Shown piece after piece: positions 27,845 to 36,637 of a stretch of 64,000 bases of DNA. The translations under genes were made by a program, and so were the position numbers. The stretch's first letter is position 1, and each line of letters opens with the position of its first letter. Under the pieces are notes generated by a model. The model was not told the DNA's origin and did not search any database. It saw only the letters and a list, made by a program, of their open reading frames with translations. Source of the DNA: ECT2AJA-110-A sp035399845 (GTDB lineage: Bacteria > Planctomycetota > Phycisphaerae > UBA1845 > UTPLA1); NCBI GenBank assembly GCA_035399845.1, contig DAOPJV010000030.1, positions 11,136-75,135 on the forward strand, read 5' to 3'.

Positions 27845-29622
27845 GCAAAAAAGCCAAGACCGCAGCGATCGCCTTTAGCGATGCCAATAGGCTCGGCCAA
27901 GTTGTTTCTGTTGATACGAGCCGCGTGCTCGTTTCCGTGGACAACGCCAAACTCCTGCCCCGCGCAGCCGTTGGCAGTTTGGTTGCGATTCAAGGAATCA
28001 CCGCGCAGGAGTTTCTCATTGGCATGACTGAGCGGGTCACTCGCCAATTACGGGAACAACTCGCTGCTCCCGACCCTCTGTCACCGGGCGAGCTTGAATC
28101 AGAGGTCGTGCCGGACGACGCAATCCGCGTTGTTCTGCTTGGTACCTACCGAGCTGTTGAAGGCAAGCAAAGAAATCGATTTAAACGCGGAGCCGACTCC
28201 TTTCCGCAGATTGACCGCGAGTGCTTCCTGATCGAAGGGCCCAACCTTCAAGCGTTCATGGGGTTGCTCGGTGAAGGTGTCGCTGAAAAAGAGCGACTTG
28301 AGATTGGTCGGTTCGTGCTGGATCCCGATGCCGTCGCGATTGTCAACGGCGACCGATTCTTTCAACGCCACGCGTCTATTCTCGGCAGTACCGGCTCCGG
28401 TAAGAGTTGGTGCGTCTCAACAATTCTCGAAAAGGCGCATTCCCGGCCCCACGCAAACCTCATTGTGTTCGACATGCACGGCGAGTATGTATCTCTCGCC
28501 GACCCGAAGGGTGAGCTTGATCGCGACGATCTCGAACCAATCGCCACGCATTTCCGCATCGCAGGGCCCGGAGACCTCGACTCTCCCCCGGCGAATGCGC
28601 TGTTTCTACCTTATTGGTTACTGAATCGCGAAGAAATGCTCTCCATGATCGTGGACCGAAGTGAGAACAATGCCCCGAATCAGGCATCGCGCTTTACAAC
28701 ACACGTCAAGGACCTAAAAGCGGCGCGGCTAACCCAAGAAGGGAAAGCTGCTGTTGCAGCAACATTTACCGTTGATTCACCAATTCCTTTTGACATCGAT
28801 GAATTAATCGCAAAGTTCGAGTACGACGATTCGGAACGCTTATTTGACAAGTCAAAGGCCGGTCGGGACGGCGATTGGGCAAAAAAGCTGACAAGAATGA
28901 TCGCGCGATTAAAATCGAAGCAGGAAGATCGCCGATACGGCTTCATGTTCAAGCCGCCAAAACAGGCACAGGCCTACGACTGGCTGGCAAGCCAAATCGC
29001 CGCGATGCTTGACAGTCAAAAGGATCATTATGGCATTAAGATCATTGACTTCTCCGAGGTTCCATCTGACGTGCTCCCGATCGTGACAGGTCTTCTGGCG
29101 CGACTACTTTATGACGTTCAATTCTGGATGAGGCCCGAAGAAAGGACACCGTTCGTCTTCGTTTGTGACGAGGCCCACCTTTACTTGCCGGTCAGGGAGG
29201 ACTCTTCATCGGTCGAAAAGCAAGCATTGGCAACATTTGAACGGATCGCCAAGGAAGGCCGCAAATATGGCGTATCATTACTTGTTGTCAGTCAACGCCC
29301 TTCAGATGTAAGCCGAACCATTCTAAGCCAGTGTAACAACTTCGTGATCCTGAGACTAACTAATGACCAAGACCAGAACGTTGTTCGCAGGCTCATGCCG
29401 GATTCTCTGGCTGGAGTTCTAGACGGACTCCCACTCCTGGATACAGGCGAGGCTTTGTTACTAGGCGACGCGGTTCTCCTGCCCACCCGGGTTAAGTTAT
29501 CCACGCCGGCGATAGAGCCCCTCAGCCGGACGAGAGATTCTTGGCAAGAATGGGGAGACCACGGAGCTTCAGATAAAGCAATTCGCGAAGCAGTTGAGAC
29601 ACTACGCAAACAGGCAAGATGA
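27841..29622 (+). CDS. HerA-type ATPase/translocase of a SIR2-HerA system
   Basis: 593 residues from the ATG at 27841, which overlaps the SIR2 stop as ATGA. An N-terminal HAS-barrel (RLGQVVSVDTSRVLVSVDN, VGSLVAIQGIT) precedes a RecA-like core. Walker A is GSTGSGKS (182-189), the HerA segment is LIVFDMHGEY, and Walker B is FVFVCDEAHLYLP with Asp443-Glu444. The sensor and arginine-finger part is LVVSQRPSDVSRTILSQCNN. Such hexameric pumps assemble with SIR2 or nuclease subunits in phage defence. The gene looks intact, unlike its partner. Codons are A/T-richer than the host, which suggests acquisition by transfer. Confidence 0.9.
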   Translation: MSKKAKTAAIAFSDANRLGQVVSVDTSRVLVSVDNAKLLPRAAVGSLVAIQGITAQEFLIGMTERVTRQLREQLAAPDPLSPGELESEVVPDDAIRVVLLGTYRAVEGKQRNRFKRGADSFPQIDRECFLIEGPNLQAFMGLLGEGVAEKERLEIGRFVLDPDAVAIVNGDRFFQRHASILGSTGSGKSWCVSTILEKAHSRPHANLIVFDMHGEYVSLADPKGELDRDDLEPIATHFRIAGPGDLDSPPANALFLPYWLLNREEMLSMIVDRSENNAPNQASRFTTHVKDLKAARLTQEGKAAVAATFTVDSPIPFDIDELIAKFEYDDSERLFDKSKAGRDGDWAKKLTRMIARLKSKQEDRRYGFMFKPPKQAQAYDWLASQIAAMLDSQKDHYGIKIIDFSEVPSDVLPIVTGLLARLLYDVQFWMRPEERTPFVFVCDEAHLYLPVREDSSSVEKQALATFERIAKEGRKYGVSLLVVSQRPSDVSRTILSQCNNFVILRLTNDQDQNVVRRLMPDSLAGVLDGLPLLDTGEALLLGDAVLLPTRVKLSTPAIEPLSRTRDSWQEWGDHGASDKAIREAVETLRKQAR

Positions 29623-30488
29623 AGCCCCTCCACCGTCGCGCCGAGCGCCACTGGCTCCTCGCTCGCCAGTGCTTCGACCGCGGCCTGAATGTTGTTGGTT
29701 CCTTCACATTCCCGCCCGCGTCGGTCCTTCCGACAGGGTCACAAAACACATGGCGACAATTGCCTGGCATCGCCGTCGGGCCGCGGTCTGGCCGCGTCGC
29801 CGCTCGGCCTGTCACATCGGCACAGGATTCGCGCGATTTCGGCGGGGATGCGCGCGCAACAGGTCCAGGTGCGCGCGCAACTGCGCCATTTGCGCGCGCG
29901 TTTCCACCCGCGGCGAGCGCATCCGCCGCGAATGCGCGCGCCATTCCTGATCCGTCGCGCGAAATCCCGCCGTTGGCGGCATCTGGAGCAATGCGTGCCC
30001 CCATTGCCAACCCGGGGGCGGCGAAACCGCCACTTCCGGGGGACCCGAGGGGGAGCGACGCCTAGATTCTCCAGGGGCGAACCGCGACGCGCGCGTGCCA
30101 CTGGCCGGCTTGCCCGCACGGGCGCCGCTGACCGCCTCGTCCGCCAGTGCCGCGAGCGCAGCACAGACTCCCGCCGACTGCGCAATCCCAAACCCGTATC
30201 GTCTCGCCCAGGCGTCTCCCCGCCCCAGGCCAAGCCACCGCGCGTCGTCCCCTTTTCACATTTTGACTTTTTGACGATTCCAGATTTCGGAGTCCGCAGA
30301 ACAGCCAATCTTCACCGACAACCCCCGAAATTCGCGCCGCCCCAGCCCGCTCGCCAACCCCGTCCAAAAAGTAGCGCGCGAAGTGCTCCCACTCCCCCCC
30401 AAACGGCGCACTATCCCCCGGAGCCGTCCATCAATCCGCCCAGACGCGCCCAGCCCAACCAACCAGCGGCGGCGCCCAGGAGAACCCC
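29623..30488 (+). other. 866-bp non-coding stretch with periodic repeats
   Basis: No convincing gene. Open frames here have skewed Ala/Pro/Arg composition and no family. The first half holds the 21-bp periodic array; the second half is pyrimidine-rich on the plus strand (many CCCC and CGCC runs) and leads to the AGGAG site of the next gene. Confidence 0.5.
29828..29974. repeat. Degenerate 21-bp tandem array (about 7 units)
   Basis: TGCGCGCGC begins at 29849, 29870, 29891 and 29933, always at multiples of 21 bp. Weaker matches stand in phase at 29828, 29912 and 29954. The conserved part is the first nine bases; the remaining twelve vary. Confidence 0.7.
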
Positions 30489-31940
30489 ATGCTCGCCTAT
30501 CCCCGAAACCTCATCGCCATCCCAACACTCGCCATCCTCGCCCTCGCCGCCATGCCCGCCCACGCCGGGGGCGAGCCGCGCATGTTCGCCCGCGAGGCCT
30601 ACATCAAGCCCGCCGATGCCGCGATGTCCATGCAGTTTGGTATTTCCGTCGCCGTCGAGGGGCGCACGCTCGTCGGGGGGGCGATCTTCGCCGGCATTCG
30701 TGGCGGGGCGTACGTCTTCGAGCGGAACGACCTGAACGAGTGGGTTCAGCGCGCCTTCTTACAGTCGCCCAATCCCGCCGTGGGCAATGGGGGCGCGGCG
30801 GTCGCCATCTCGGGCGACACGATTGCGGTTTCCGGAAGGTCTTTGTCCAACTCCTACATCACGATCTTCGCTCGCGACGCGATGGGGCAGTGGTTCTTTC
30901 AGGCCGAACTGCCGCTGCCCGCTCTCGACGGACGTGTCATCGCGCTCTCGGGCGACACGCTTGCATACACGGCAAACGGCCAGATCAACGTGTACGTGCG
31001 CGACGAGATGGGCGACTGGAATCCGCAACAGGCCTTCCGCCACCCGGCGGCGACCGGCGGATTTGGCAACGCGCTTGATATCGAGGGCGACACGATCGTC
31101 GTGGGGGACGCATATTTCCCGCACACGAACGCCGGTGTGGCCTACGTGTACGCCCGCGACGCCAATGGCGTCTGGAGTCCGCAGGCCACGCTCGCGGCGT
31201 CCAACGCCGGGATGGGCGACGCCTTCGGCGGCAGTGTCGCCATCTCGCACGGCGTGATCGCCGTCGGCGCGCAGGGGGAGTCGAGCGGCGCCACAGGCGT
31301 TAACGGCGATCAGGCCGACAACAGCGTCGAATTGGCTGGCGCGGTCTATGTCTTCGTCCCCGACGGTATGGGGCAATGGACGCAGCATGCGTACATCAAG
31401 CCGTCCAACCCGGGCGTCGCGGATCTGTTCGGCGCCGCCATCGACCTCAGCGGGGACATAATGGTCGTCGGCGCCTATCAGGAAGATGGCGGCGCCACAG
31501 GCGTCAACGGGAACCCCTTTGAGAACTCCATCATGGATTCCGGGGCGGCGTACGTGTTCGTTCGCGACAGTCAGGGCGAGTGGAGTCAGCAGGCCTACCT
31601 CAAGGCGTCAAACCCCGACGCCGACGACTGGTTCGGCTTCCGCCTCGGCATTTCCGGAAACACGATCGTCGCAACGTCCTTCATGGAGGACGGCGGCTCG
31701 ATCGGCGTCAACGGTCTTCAGAACGACAACAGCGCGAGCAATGCCGGCGCCGTTTACACCTACATCGCGTCGGGCGATTCCGACGGCGACGGTATCCTCG
31801 ATGCGTTCGATCAGTGCCCCTTCAACACGCCGGGCGCCGAGATTGACTCGGAAGGCCGCCCCCTCCACGACTGCAACGGCGACTGCGCCTTCGACAGCCT
31901 CGACATCCAGTGCATCGTCGCCAATCTGCTGGGGCAGTGA
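30489..31940 (+). CDS. Secreted FG-GAP-like beta-propeller protein with dockerin-like end
   Basis: 483 residues with AGGAG seven bases before the ATG and a signal peptide ending PAHAG. About seven repeats share the pattern GAVYVF-x-RDxxGxWxQQAYLKASNPDxDDWFG-x-ISGDTIVVGA, as in GAAYVFVRDSQGEWSQQAYL. These are the blades of an integrin-alpha/FG-GAP type propeller. The end, SDGDGILDAFDQCPFN then CNGDCAFDSLDIQCIVANLLG, combines a thrombospondin-3-like loop with half a dockerin. It is an extracellular protein of unknown ligand, read alone between two repeat-rich regions. Confidence 0.82.
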   Translation: MLAYPRNLIAIPTLAILALAAMPAHAGGEPRMFAREAYIKPADAAMSMQFGISVAVEGRTLVGGAIFAGIRGGAYVFERNDLNEWVQRAFLQSPNPAVGNGGAAVAISGDTIAVSGRSLSNSYITIFARDAMGQWFFQAELPLPALDGRVIALSGDTLAYTANGQINVYVRDEMGDWNPQQAFRHPAATGGFGNALDIEGDTIVVGDAYFPHTNAGVAYVYARDANGVWSPQATLAASNAGMGDAFGGSVAISHGVIAVGAQGESSGATGVNGDQADNSVELAGAVYVFVPDGMGQWTQHAYIKPSNPGVADLFGAAIDLSGDIMVVGAYQEDGGATGVNGNPFENSIMDSGAAYVFVRDSQGEWSQQAYLKASNPDADDWFGFRLGISGNTIVATSFMEDGGSIGVNGLQNDNSASNAGAVYTYIASGDSDGDGILDAFDQCPFNTPGAEIDSEGRPLHDCNGDCAFDSLDIQCIVANLLGQ

Positions 31941-32293
31941 TTCGCCCCAATGGCGCTCGACAAGCCAGATGGGTTCAGCCCAGACCGCGAAGCGGTCAAA
32001 GCGCCAGTCAGAGCCGCCGTGTCCCCACGGCGACGTCGAGCGAACGAGCGCTGAGTGATTCGCCACGCCGAGGAATCGTCAGGCTTGATGATCCCCAGGT
32101 CCGCACGGAGTCGTCGACCATCGCCGCATCGCTCGGATCGCAATCGCCGCTGGGCGTCGTGATCGATCCCGAAGGGATCAGGAGAACCTCGCCCCCTGTT
32201 TCATCGGGGGAGTTTCATTTGTCTAGCCAACGTTCCCGTCCCGACGGGACGCGCTGAAAGTATCGCATTCTGACTTCGCCCCAAAGGGGCGCG

Positions 32294-32497
32294 ACAGGTT
32301 AATTCGATGAAAGGCTGTCTCCTCGCCAGATGTTACGATCTGGTTTCGGAATCCAATTGAAGGAGACAGCCCGGGGTTAGCGCAGACCGCGAAGCGGTCG
32401 CAGCGCAACCCCGGGTACACACCCGCAGACATTCATCAAGCCCCAACGGGGCGTTACAACAATCGAAGTTGTAACACCCTTTCAGGGTTTGGAATCA
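32294..32497. repeat. 204-bp structured direct repeat, copy 1
   Basis: It contains in order GGCTGTCTCCT/AGGAGACAGCC (32313-32323 with 32361-32371) enclosing CCAGAT/ATCTGG, and CCCGGGGTT/AACCCCGGG (32370-32378 with 32407-32415) enclosing GACCGC-GAA-GCGGTC. Then come GCCCC-AAC-GGGGC, GTTACAAC/GTTGTAAC and ACCCT/AGGGT. Identical to copy 2 except at three positions. Confidence 0.92.
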
Positions 32498-32677
32498 CTT
32501 TCACCCGGCGCCCCAGGGTTGCGTTCCGCCCGCATGCGCGGTCTCCACTCCACCCTGGGCTGACCTGTGCCACGCCGTTGGCGTGAGGAGTCAGGCTGAG
32601 GCTTGTTCCTCTTCCGGAAGGATGGCCGACCTATCCGACCTGACTGCTCACAATCCTCCTATCCCCAACGGGGATAA

Positions 32678-32881
32678 ACAGGTTAATTCGATGAAAGGCT
32701 GTCTCCTCGCCAGATGTTACGATCTGGTTTCGGAATCCAATTGAAGGAGACAGCCCGGGGTTAGCGCAGACCGCGAAGCGGTCGCAGCGCAACCCCGGGT
32801 ACACACCCGCAGACATTCATCAAGCCCCAACGGGGCGTTACAGCAATCGAAGCTGTAACACCCATTCAGGGTTTGGAATCA
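32678..32881. repeat. 204-bp structured direct repeat, copy 2
   Basis: Offset from copy 1 by exactly 384 bp. Two of the three differences convert GTTACAAC/GTTGTAAC into GTTACAGC/GCTGTAAC, keeping the stem paired; the third weakens the last small hairpin (CCCTTTC to CCCATTC). Confidence 0.92.
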
Positions 32882-32977
32882 ACGACACCCGACACGCCCG
32901 CGCAGCGCCGATCAAGTCAACCATTCGCCATGCGGCGCGCATCCGCCCATTTCGCCGCGATTTCCACGGCCAACCCG

Positions 32978-33017
32978 TTTGCGAGAATTTGCGAGCGTTT
33001 GCGCCAGTTTGCGCCCC
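32978..33017. repeat. Four 10-bp tandem repeats
   Basis: TTTGCGAGAA, TTTGCGAGCG, TTTGCGCCAG and TTTGCGCCCC follow one another with a period of exactly 10 bp. TTTGCG is invariant and the tail drifts. They lie just past the 204-bp repeats and about 190 bp beyond the end of the ABC importer operon. Confidence 0.75.
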
Positions 33018-33205
33018 CCGGAAAATCGCCGACTCGCGAGAAAAACCACCCTAACAACCGACAGCCCAACGAATTGAGCCGTGCAAACACGCGCGCAGAA
33101 TTTTGCACGCGCCTCGGCGCGTTTCGCGAACCCGATTCCGCTCCGTCACGCGCCAACAAATCAACTTCTGGAAATTTCTCAGGACAAGTTTCGACCGCCG
33201 CCCGC

Positions 33206-34021
33206 TCACCCGTCGATCCGTCGCAGCAGCCAGCGCTGCGCCACGATCAGCACGACGAGCGGTGGCCCCATCGACACGATCGCCGCGGCCATCATCAGGT
33301 TCGGCCACGTTCCTTCCATCACATGGAACATCCGCAGGCCAACGCTGGCCGGATACGTCTCGAAGTCCGACAGGTAGATCATCGGCGCGAAGAAGGCGTT
33401 CCAGCTACCGACGGCCGCCAGCGCCGCGACCACGGCCACAACGGGTCGCGCGTGCGGCAGCATCACATCCCAGTAGAGCCGCCAGTGCGTCGCGCCTTCG
33501 ATCCTTGCCGCGTCTTCCAGCGATTGCGGCACGCCCAGAAACGCCTGCCGAAAAAGGAAGACGAAAAAGCCCGACGCCGCCAGCCAGTGCGGGACGATCA
33601 GCGGCTTGTACGTGTTCACCCAGCCCAGTCGCTCGAAGATCAGGAACTGCGGCAGCAGGATCAGGTTCAGCGGGACGGCCATCGTCAGCAGCGCGAGGAC
33701 GAAGGCGACGCGTCGGAACGGCCAGCGCAGTCGCGCAAAGGCGAAGCCCGCCATCGAACAGCTCAGCACGCTCCCGATCGTCGCCGCCACCGTGATGACA
33801 CACGAATTGAACATGAAACGAAGAAAAGGCAGCCGCGTCATCGCCTTGTCGTAGTTCTCGAACCGAAGACCATCGCCCGTATCGGCGTAATGGGCCCCGA
33901 CGGGCGCGAAGATGCGATCGACGGGTTGAAGCGACGCCCAGACGGCCCAGACCAACGGAAGCAGAAGACCGGCGCCAACGAGAAGACGCAGCCACGTAAG
34001 TCGGCGAGCGCGTCGAGCCAT
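33206..34021 (-). CDS. ABC sugar-importer permease, MalG type
   Basis: 271 residues from ATG 34021, which follows the upstream stop after one base; GAGGAGGCG is the ribosome site. Six membrane helices are predicted, beginning LLVGAGLLLPLVWAVWASL. The cytoplasmic EAA loop reads EDAARIEGATHWRLYWDVMLP, the contact point for the ATPase. It forms the second half of the membrane channel with the protein at 34023. The product imports an unidentified solute, probably a sugar. It is the last gene of the operon; no ATPase gene follows, only repeats. Confidence 0.9.
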   Translation of the reverse strand: MARRARRLTWLRLLVGAGLLLPLVWAVWASLQPVDRIFAPVGAHYADTGDGLRFENYDKAMTRLPFLRFMFNSCVITVAATIGSVLSCSMAGFAFARLRWPFRRVAFVLALLTMAVPLNLILLPQFLIFERLGWVNTYKPLIVPHWLAASGFFVFLFRQAFLGVPQSLEDAARIEGATHWRLYWDVMLPHARPVVAVVAALAAVGSWNAFFAPMIYLSDFETYPASVGLRMFHVMEGTWPNLMMAAAIVSMGPPLVVLIVAQRWLLRRIDG

Positions 34022-34022
34022 T

Positions 34023-34934
34023 TCACGCCGCCTCCTCGAAGTCATAGGTCACGAAGCGTCGTCCCAACACCAGGGCCGCGATCGAAGCGAGGCTGAGCAT
34101 GGCCAGCAGCGCCAGCCCCTGCGCCAGGGCGAACGCGAAGCGATGTCGCTCGAACGCGGTCTGGTACATGTACACAGTGGAGAAGAGCAGGGCGTTGTCC
34201 TGCTGCCAGTTCAACAGCAGGTACGCCTGTTCGAAGTTGAGCATCGACGTGATGAAAAGGGTCAGGGCGTTGAACAGGATCGCCGGCGCCAGCTGTGGCG
34301 CCGTGATGGAGCGGAACCGTCGCCAGCGTGAGGCCCCGTCGATCATCGCCGCCTCGTGGACGCCGCGCCCCGCCCGCGTGAGCGCCGCCAGGAAGATCAG
34401 CATCGGCGCCCCGACATACCACAGATTCATCAGGATGAGTGACGGACGCGCCCACGTCGCCGAGAACAGCCATGGCGGTCGGATCGGATCGAGACCGACG
34501 CTCGTCATGATTGCCCGCAGGGCTCGATTGACGGGGCCGACCTGCGGATTGAGCAGCCACGCCCAGATGAGAATCGTGGCCACGCCCGACAACAGATGCG
34601 GCGCGTAGTAAAGCGTCGCCCAAACGCGACGGCGTCGGGCGTCGTGAATGAGTAACGCGAGACCGAGCGCCGCCGCGAGTTGAAAGGGCGTGTTGACGCA
34701 TGCGTAGGCGACGCTGTTCGACAGGGCGACACGAAACATGCGATCGTCCGCCAGCGCGAGGAACTGTTCGAGACCAACCCAGCGGAGCGACGCGTTCGAG
34801 AGACCATCCCACGACGTGCAGGCAATGACTCCGGCGGCGATCAGGGGGCCGGCATATAGAAGACCGAACCCGATGATCCATGGCGCCGCGAAGCGAAGGG
34901 CGCCGCGAGACTCGGCCTGGTCCGTCGGCGTCAT
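34023..34934 (-). CDS. ABC sugar-importer permease, MalF type
   Basis: 303 residues with six hydrophobic segments from AAPWIIGFGLLYAGPLIAAGV on. The EAA loop is HEAAMIDGASRWRRFRSITAPQL. Its ATG overlaps the stop of the binding-protein gene as ATGA, and its stop almost touches the next permease start. It should pair with the MalG-type permease to make the channel. Confidence 0.9.
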   Translation of the reverse strand: MTPTDQAESRGALRFAAPWIIGFGLLYAGPLIAAGVIACTSWDGLSNASLRWVGLEQFLALADDRMFRVALSNSVAYACVNTPFQLAAALGLALLIHDARRRRVWATLYYAPHLLSGVATILIWAWLLNPQVGPVNRALRAIMTSVGLDPIRPPWLFSATWARPSLILMNLWYVGAPMLIFLAALTRAGRGVHEAAMIDGASRWRRFRSITAPQLAPAILFNALTLFITSMLNFEQAYLLLNWQQDNALLFSTVYMYQTAFERHRFAFALAQGLALLAMLSLASIAALVLGRRFVTYDFEEAA

Positions 34935-36310
34935 TCGCCACCCCCGAACGTTTCGCGGATGACGCGTTCATTGGCCAGCGCGTCGACGGCCGCTTCGGCG
35001 GAGCGCCGCGCGGCGCCGTCGGGAATGACGCTGAGCAGGTGTCTTCGGACGACGGCGTCCATCGGCAGCCAGTCCTTCGTGATGGGCTGCATTCGCGCCG
35101 TCGCCATCGCGTCGATGAAGGCCGCGGCGGGAGACGCGGGGCCACCGCCAAAGGCGATGAATCGCTCGCCGATGGCGCGTCGCGCGGGAATCGCCCGCTG
35201 GCGACGGGCGAAGATCGTCTGCGCTTCGTCGCTGAGTGTGAAACGGACGAAGCGCCACGCCTTCTCCCGCGTGGCCGTGTCGATCGCGGCGTTTACACAG
35301 AGGGCGTCCCACGTGACGCGCGTGCGCGACGGCGCGGCGCCCGACGGAATGCCGACGACGCGATAGCGATCGCGCAAGTGTGTCTCGTTCAGGTACGGCA
35401 TGTACCAGGGGCCGTTGACGCACATGGCGACGCGGCCCGACAGGAAGGCCGAATCGGAATTCTGTCCGGCGTACTCCATCGGCGAAGGTGTGACGTGATG
35501 GCGATGGCGAAGGTCGGCGTAGAACTGAAACGCTGCGACGGCGGCGGGGCCGGTCAGCGTCCAATGCGAATGCGATTCGTCGAGCAGGGCGGCGCCGTGC
35601 GACCAGATGAAGGGCAGGTAATAGACCCAGTGCGGTTGCAGCAGGCCAAACTGTTCGGGCTCGCCGTCGCCGTTCTCATCGATCGTGAGGTCCCTGCAAG
35701 TGGCGACGAACTCGTCCAGCGTCCAGTCATCCTCGGGAAGGGCGATCGTTCGATGATGAAATCGCGACGCCCGTTCGAAGGCGTCAGGATTGCAGTAGAT
35801 CAGGACGTTTCCGCCGTGCAGGGGCGCGCCGCGCATGGCGCCCGCGCCGTCACGAAAGGAGGCGACGGCCGTCGGCCAGCAGTCGTCGAGACAACCCGCC
35901 GCCTCGTTGTCGGCCGTGAACAGCGGATCGAGATTGAGAAACTGCGACTCGGCGTACCGCGGGAAGGGCTCGTCCTGAAACATGAAGACATCCGGCGCGG
36001 CGCCGGCGACGAGCTGCTGGTCGATTTTCGCCAGGTAACCGGAGAGCGGCAGCCATTCCTGGCGGATGCGGATGGTCGGCTCATGGCGATGGAACGCCTC
36101 GACGACTTCCGTCCAAAGAACGTGATCTTCGTAGCCGCCCCAATAGGCGAATCGAATTGCGTCATCGGAGTCGGCGCGGTCGATGTAATGGCGCAGCGTG
36201 TCGCCGAAGAGCCAAGTGGCGGCGCCGATCGCGGCGATTACCCGGATGCATTGAGAGAGTCTGCCGTTCATGCCCGCGGACCGGGCTGTCGGCGTCGGAG
36301 CGTTGCTCAA
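34931..36310 (-). CDS. Extracellular solute-binding protein (family 1, sugar type)
   Basis: 459 residues. A hydrophobic N-terminal segment RVIAAIGAATWLFGDTL serves as signal or anchor; no lipobox cysteine is apparent. The mature protein has the family 1 pattern: IRFAYWGGYEDHVLW, YLAKIDQQLVAGAAPDVFMFQDE, GAPLHGGNVLIYCNPDAF, WTLDEFVATCRDLT, FLSGRVAMCVNGPWYMPYL and KAWRFVRFTLSDEAQ. It delivers solute to the two permeases encoded next, with ATGA coupling. The many Trp and Tyr residues suit a carbohydrate ligand, but none can be named. An in-frame ATG 13 codons in (MNGRLSQ) could also be the start. Confidence 0.88.
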   Translation of the reverse strand: MSNAPTPTARSAGMNGRLSQCIRVIAAIGAATWLFGDTLRHYIDRADSDDAIRFAYWGGYEDHVLWTEVVEAFHRHEPTIRIRQEWLPLSGYLAKIDQQLVAGAAPDVFMFQDEPFPRYAESQFLNLDPLFTADNEAAGCLDDCWPTAVASFRDGAGAMRGAPLHGGNVLIYCNPDAFERASRFHHRTIALPEDDWTLDEFVATCRDLTIDENGDGEPEQFGLLQPHWVYYLPFIWSHGAALLDESHSHWTLTGPAAVAAFQFYADLRHRHHVTPSPMEYAGQNSDSAFLSGRVAMCVNGPWYMPYLNETHLRDRYRVVGIPSGAAPSRTRVTWDALCVNAAIDTATREKAWRFVRFTLSDEAQTIFARRQRAIPARRAIGERFIAFGGGPASPAAAFIDAMATARMQPITKDWLPMDAVVRRHLLSVIPDGAARRSAEAAVDALANERVIRETFGGGE

Positions 36311-36370
36311 CAGAGCGTCGCTCGAATCAGAGAATTGTCGAATCCCCGCCTATGCGGAGTGAACGGCGTG

Positions 36371-36637
36371 TCAGGCGTCCTTGACGATCGTCACGACGGA
36401 ATCCCGATCGATGTTCACTTCCACGATCTCACCATCGTCCTTCTCCAGCCGCAGCCGTTGAAGCCAGAGTCTGTCGTCCTTTCCGTGTGCGAACCAGCTG
36501 CCCGTCGGTCTCGGGGCGAGTTGGACCACTTTCCCCTCGATGGTCGTTCCCCAGTCGCCTTCACGCGTGTGAATCGTCTGACGAACCCGAACCGTCTGCC
36601 CCGGAGCCAGCTTTCGGCCTGTACCTTTGGTCTGCAC
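36371..36637 (-). CDS. Small conserved-looking basic protein, GTG start
   Basis: 88 residues from GTG 36637, preceded by AAGGA six bases upstream. Beta-rich sequence: VRVRQTIHTREGDWGTTIEGKVV, SWFAHGKDDRLWLQRLRLEK, EIVEVNIDRDSVVTIV. The spacing of charged strands suggests a small SH3-like barrel. I do not know a function. The open frame continues upstream to 37075 but only as the antisense of the neighbouring region. It sits between the ABC operon and a divergent GT2 gene. Confidence 0.6.
   Translation of the reverse strand: MQTKGTGRKLAPGQTVRVRQTIHTREGDWGTTIEGKVVQLAPRPTGSWFAHGKDDRLWLQRLRLEKDDGEIVEVNIDRDSVVTIVKDA

Larger units (their letters stand above)
31941..33205. other. 1.27-kb repeat-rich intergenic region
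   Basis: No gene recognised. It holds a lone GACCGC-GAA-GCGGTC hairpin (31983-31997), GATCCC-GAA-GGGATC (about 32165), GTCCC-GAC-GGGAC (about 32237), GCCCC-AAA-GGGGC (about 32279), the two 204-bp repeats, CACGCC-GTT-GGCGTG (about 32573), ATCCCC-AAC-GGGGAT (about 32661) and a 10-bp tandem array. Open frames inside merely read through the repeats. Confidence 0.75.

Noticed and set aside
29619..30065. Possible 148-residue Ala/Pro/Arg-rich protein
   Set aside because: No start signal, heavy bias from the 21-bp array, overlapping open frames on both strands with equal quality.
32294..32881. Insertion sequence ends
   Set aside because: The repeats are direct, contain no transposase between them (180 bp) and no target duplication was seen.
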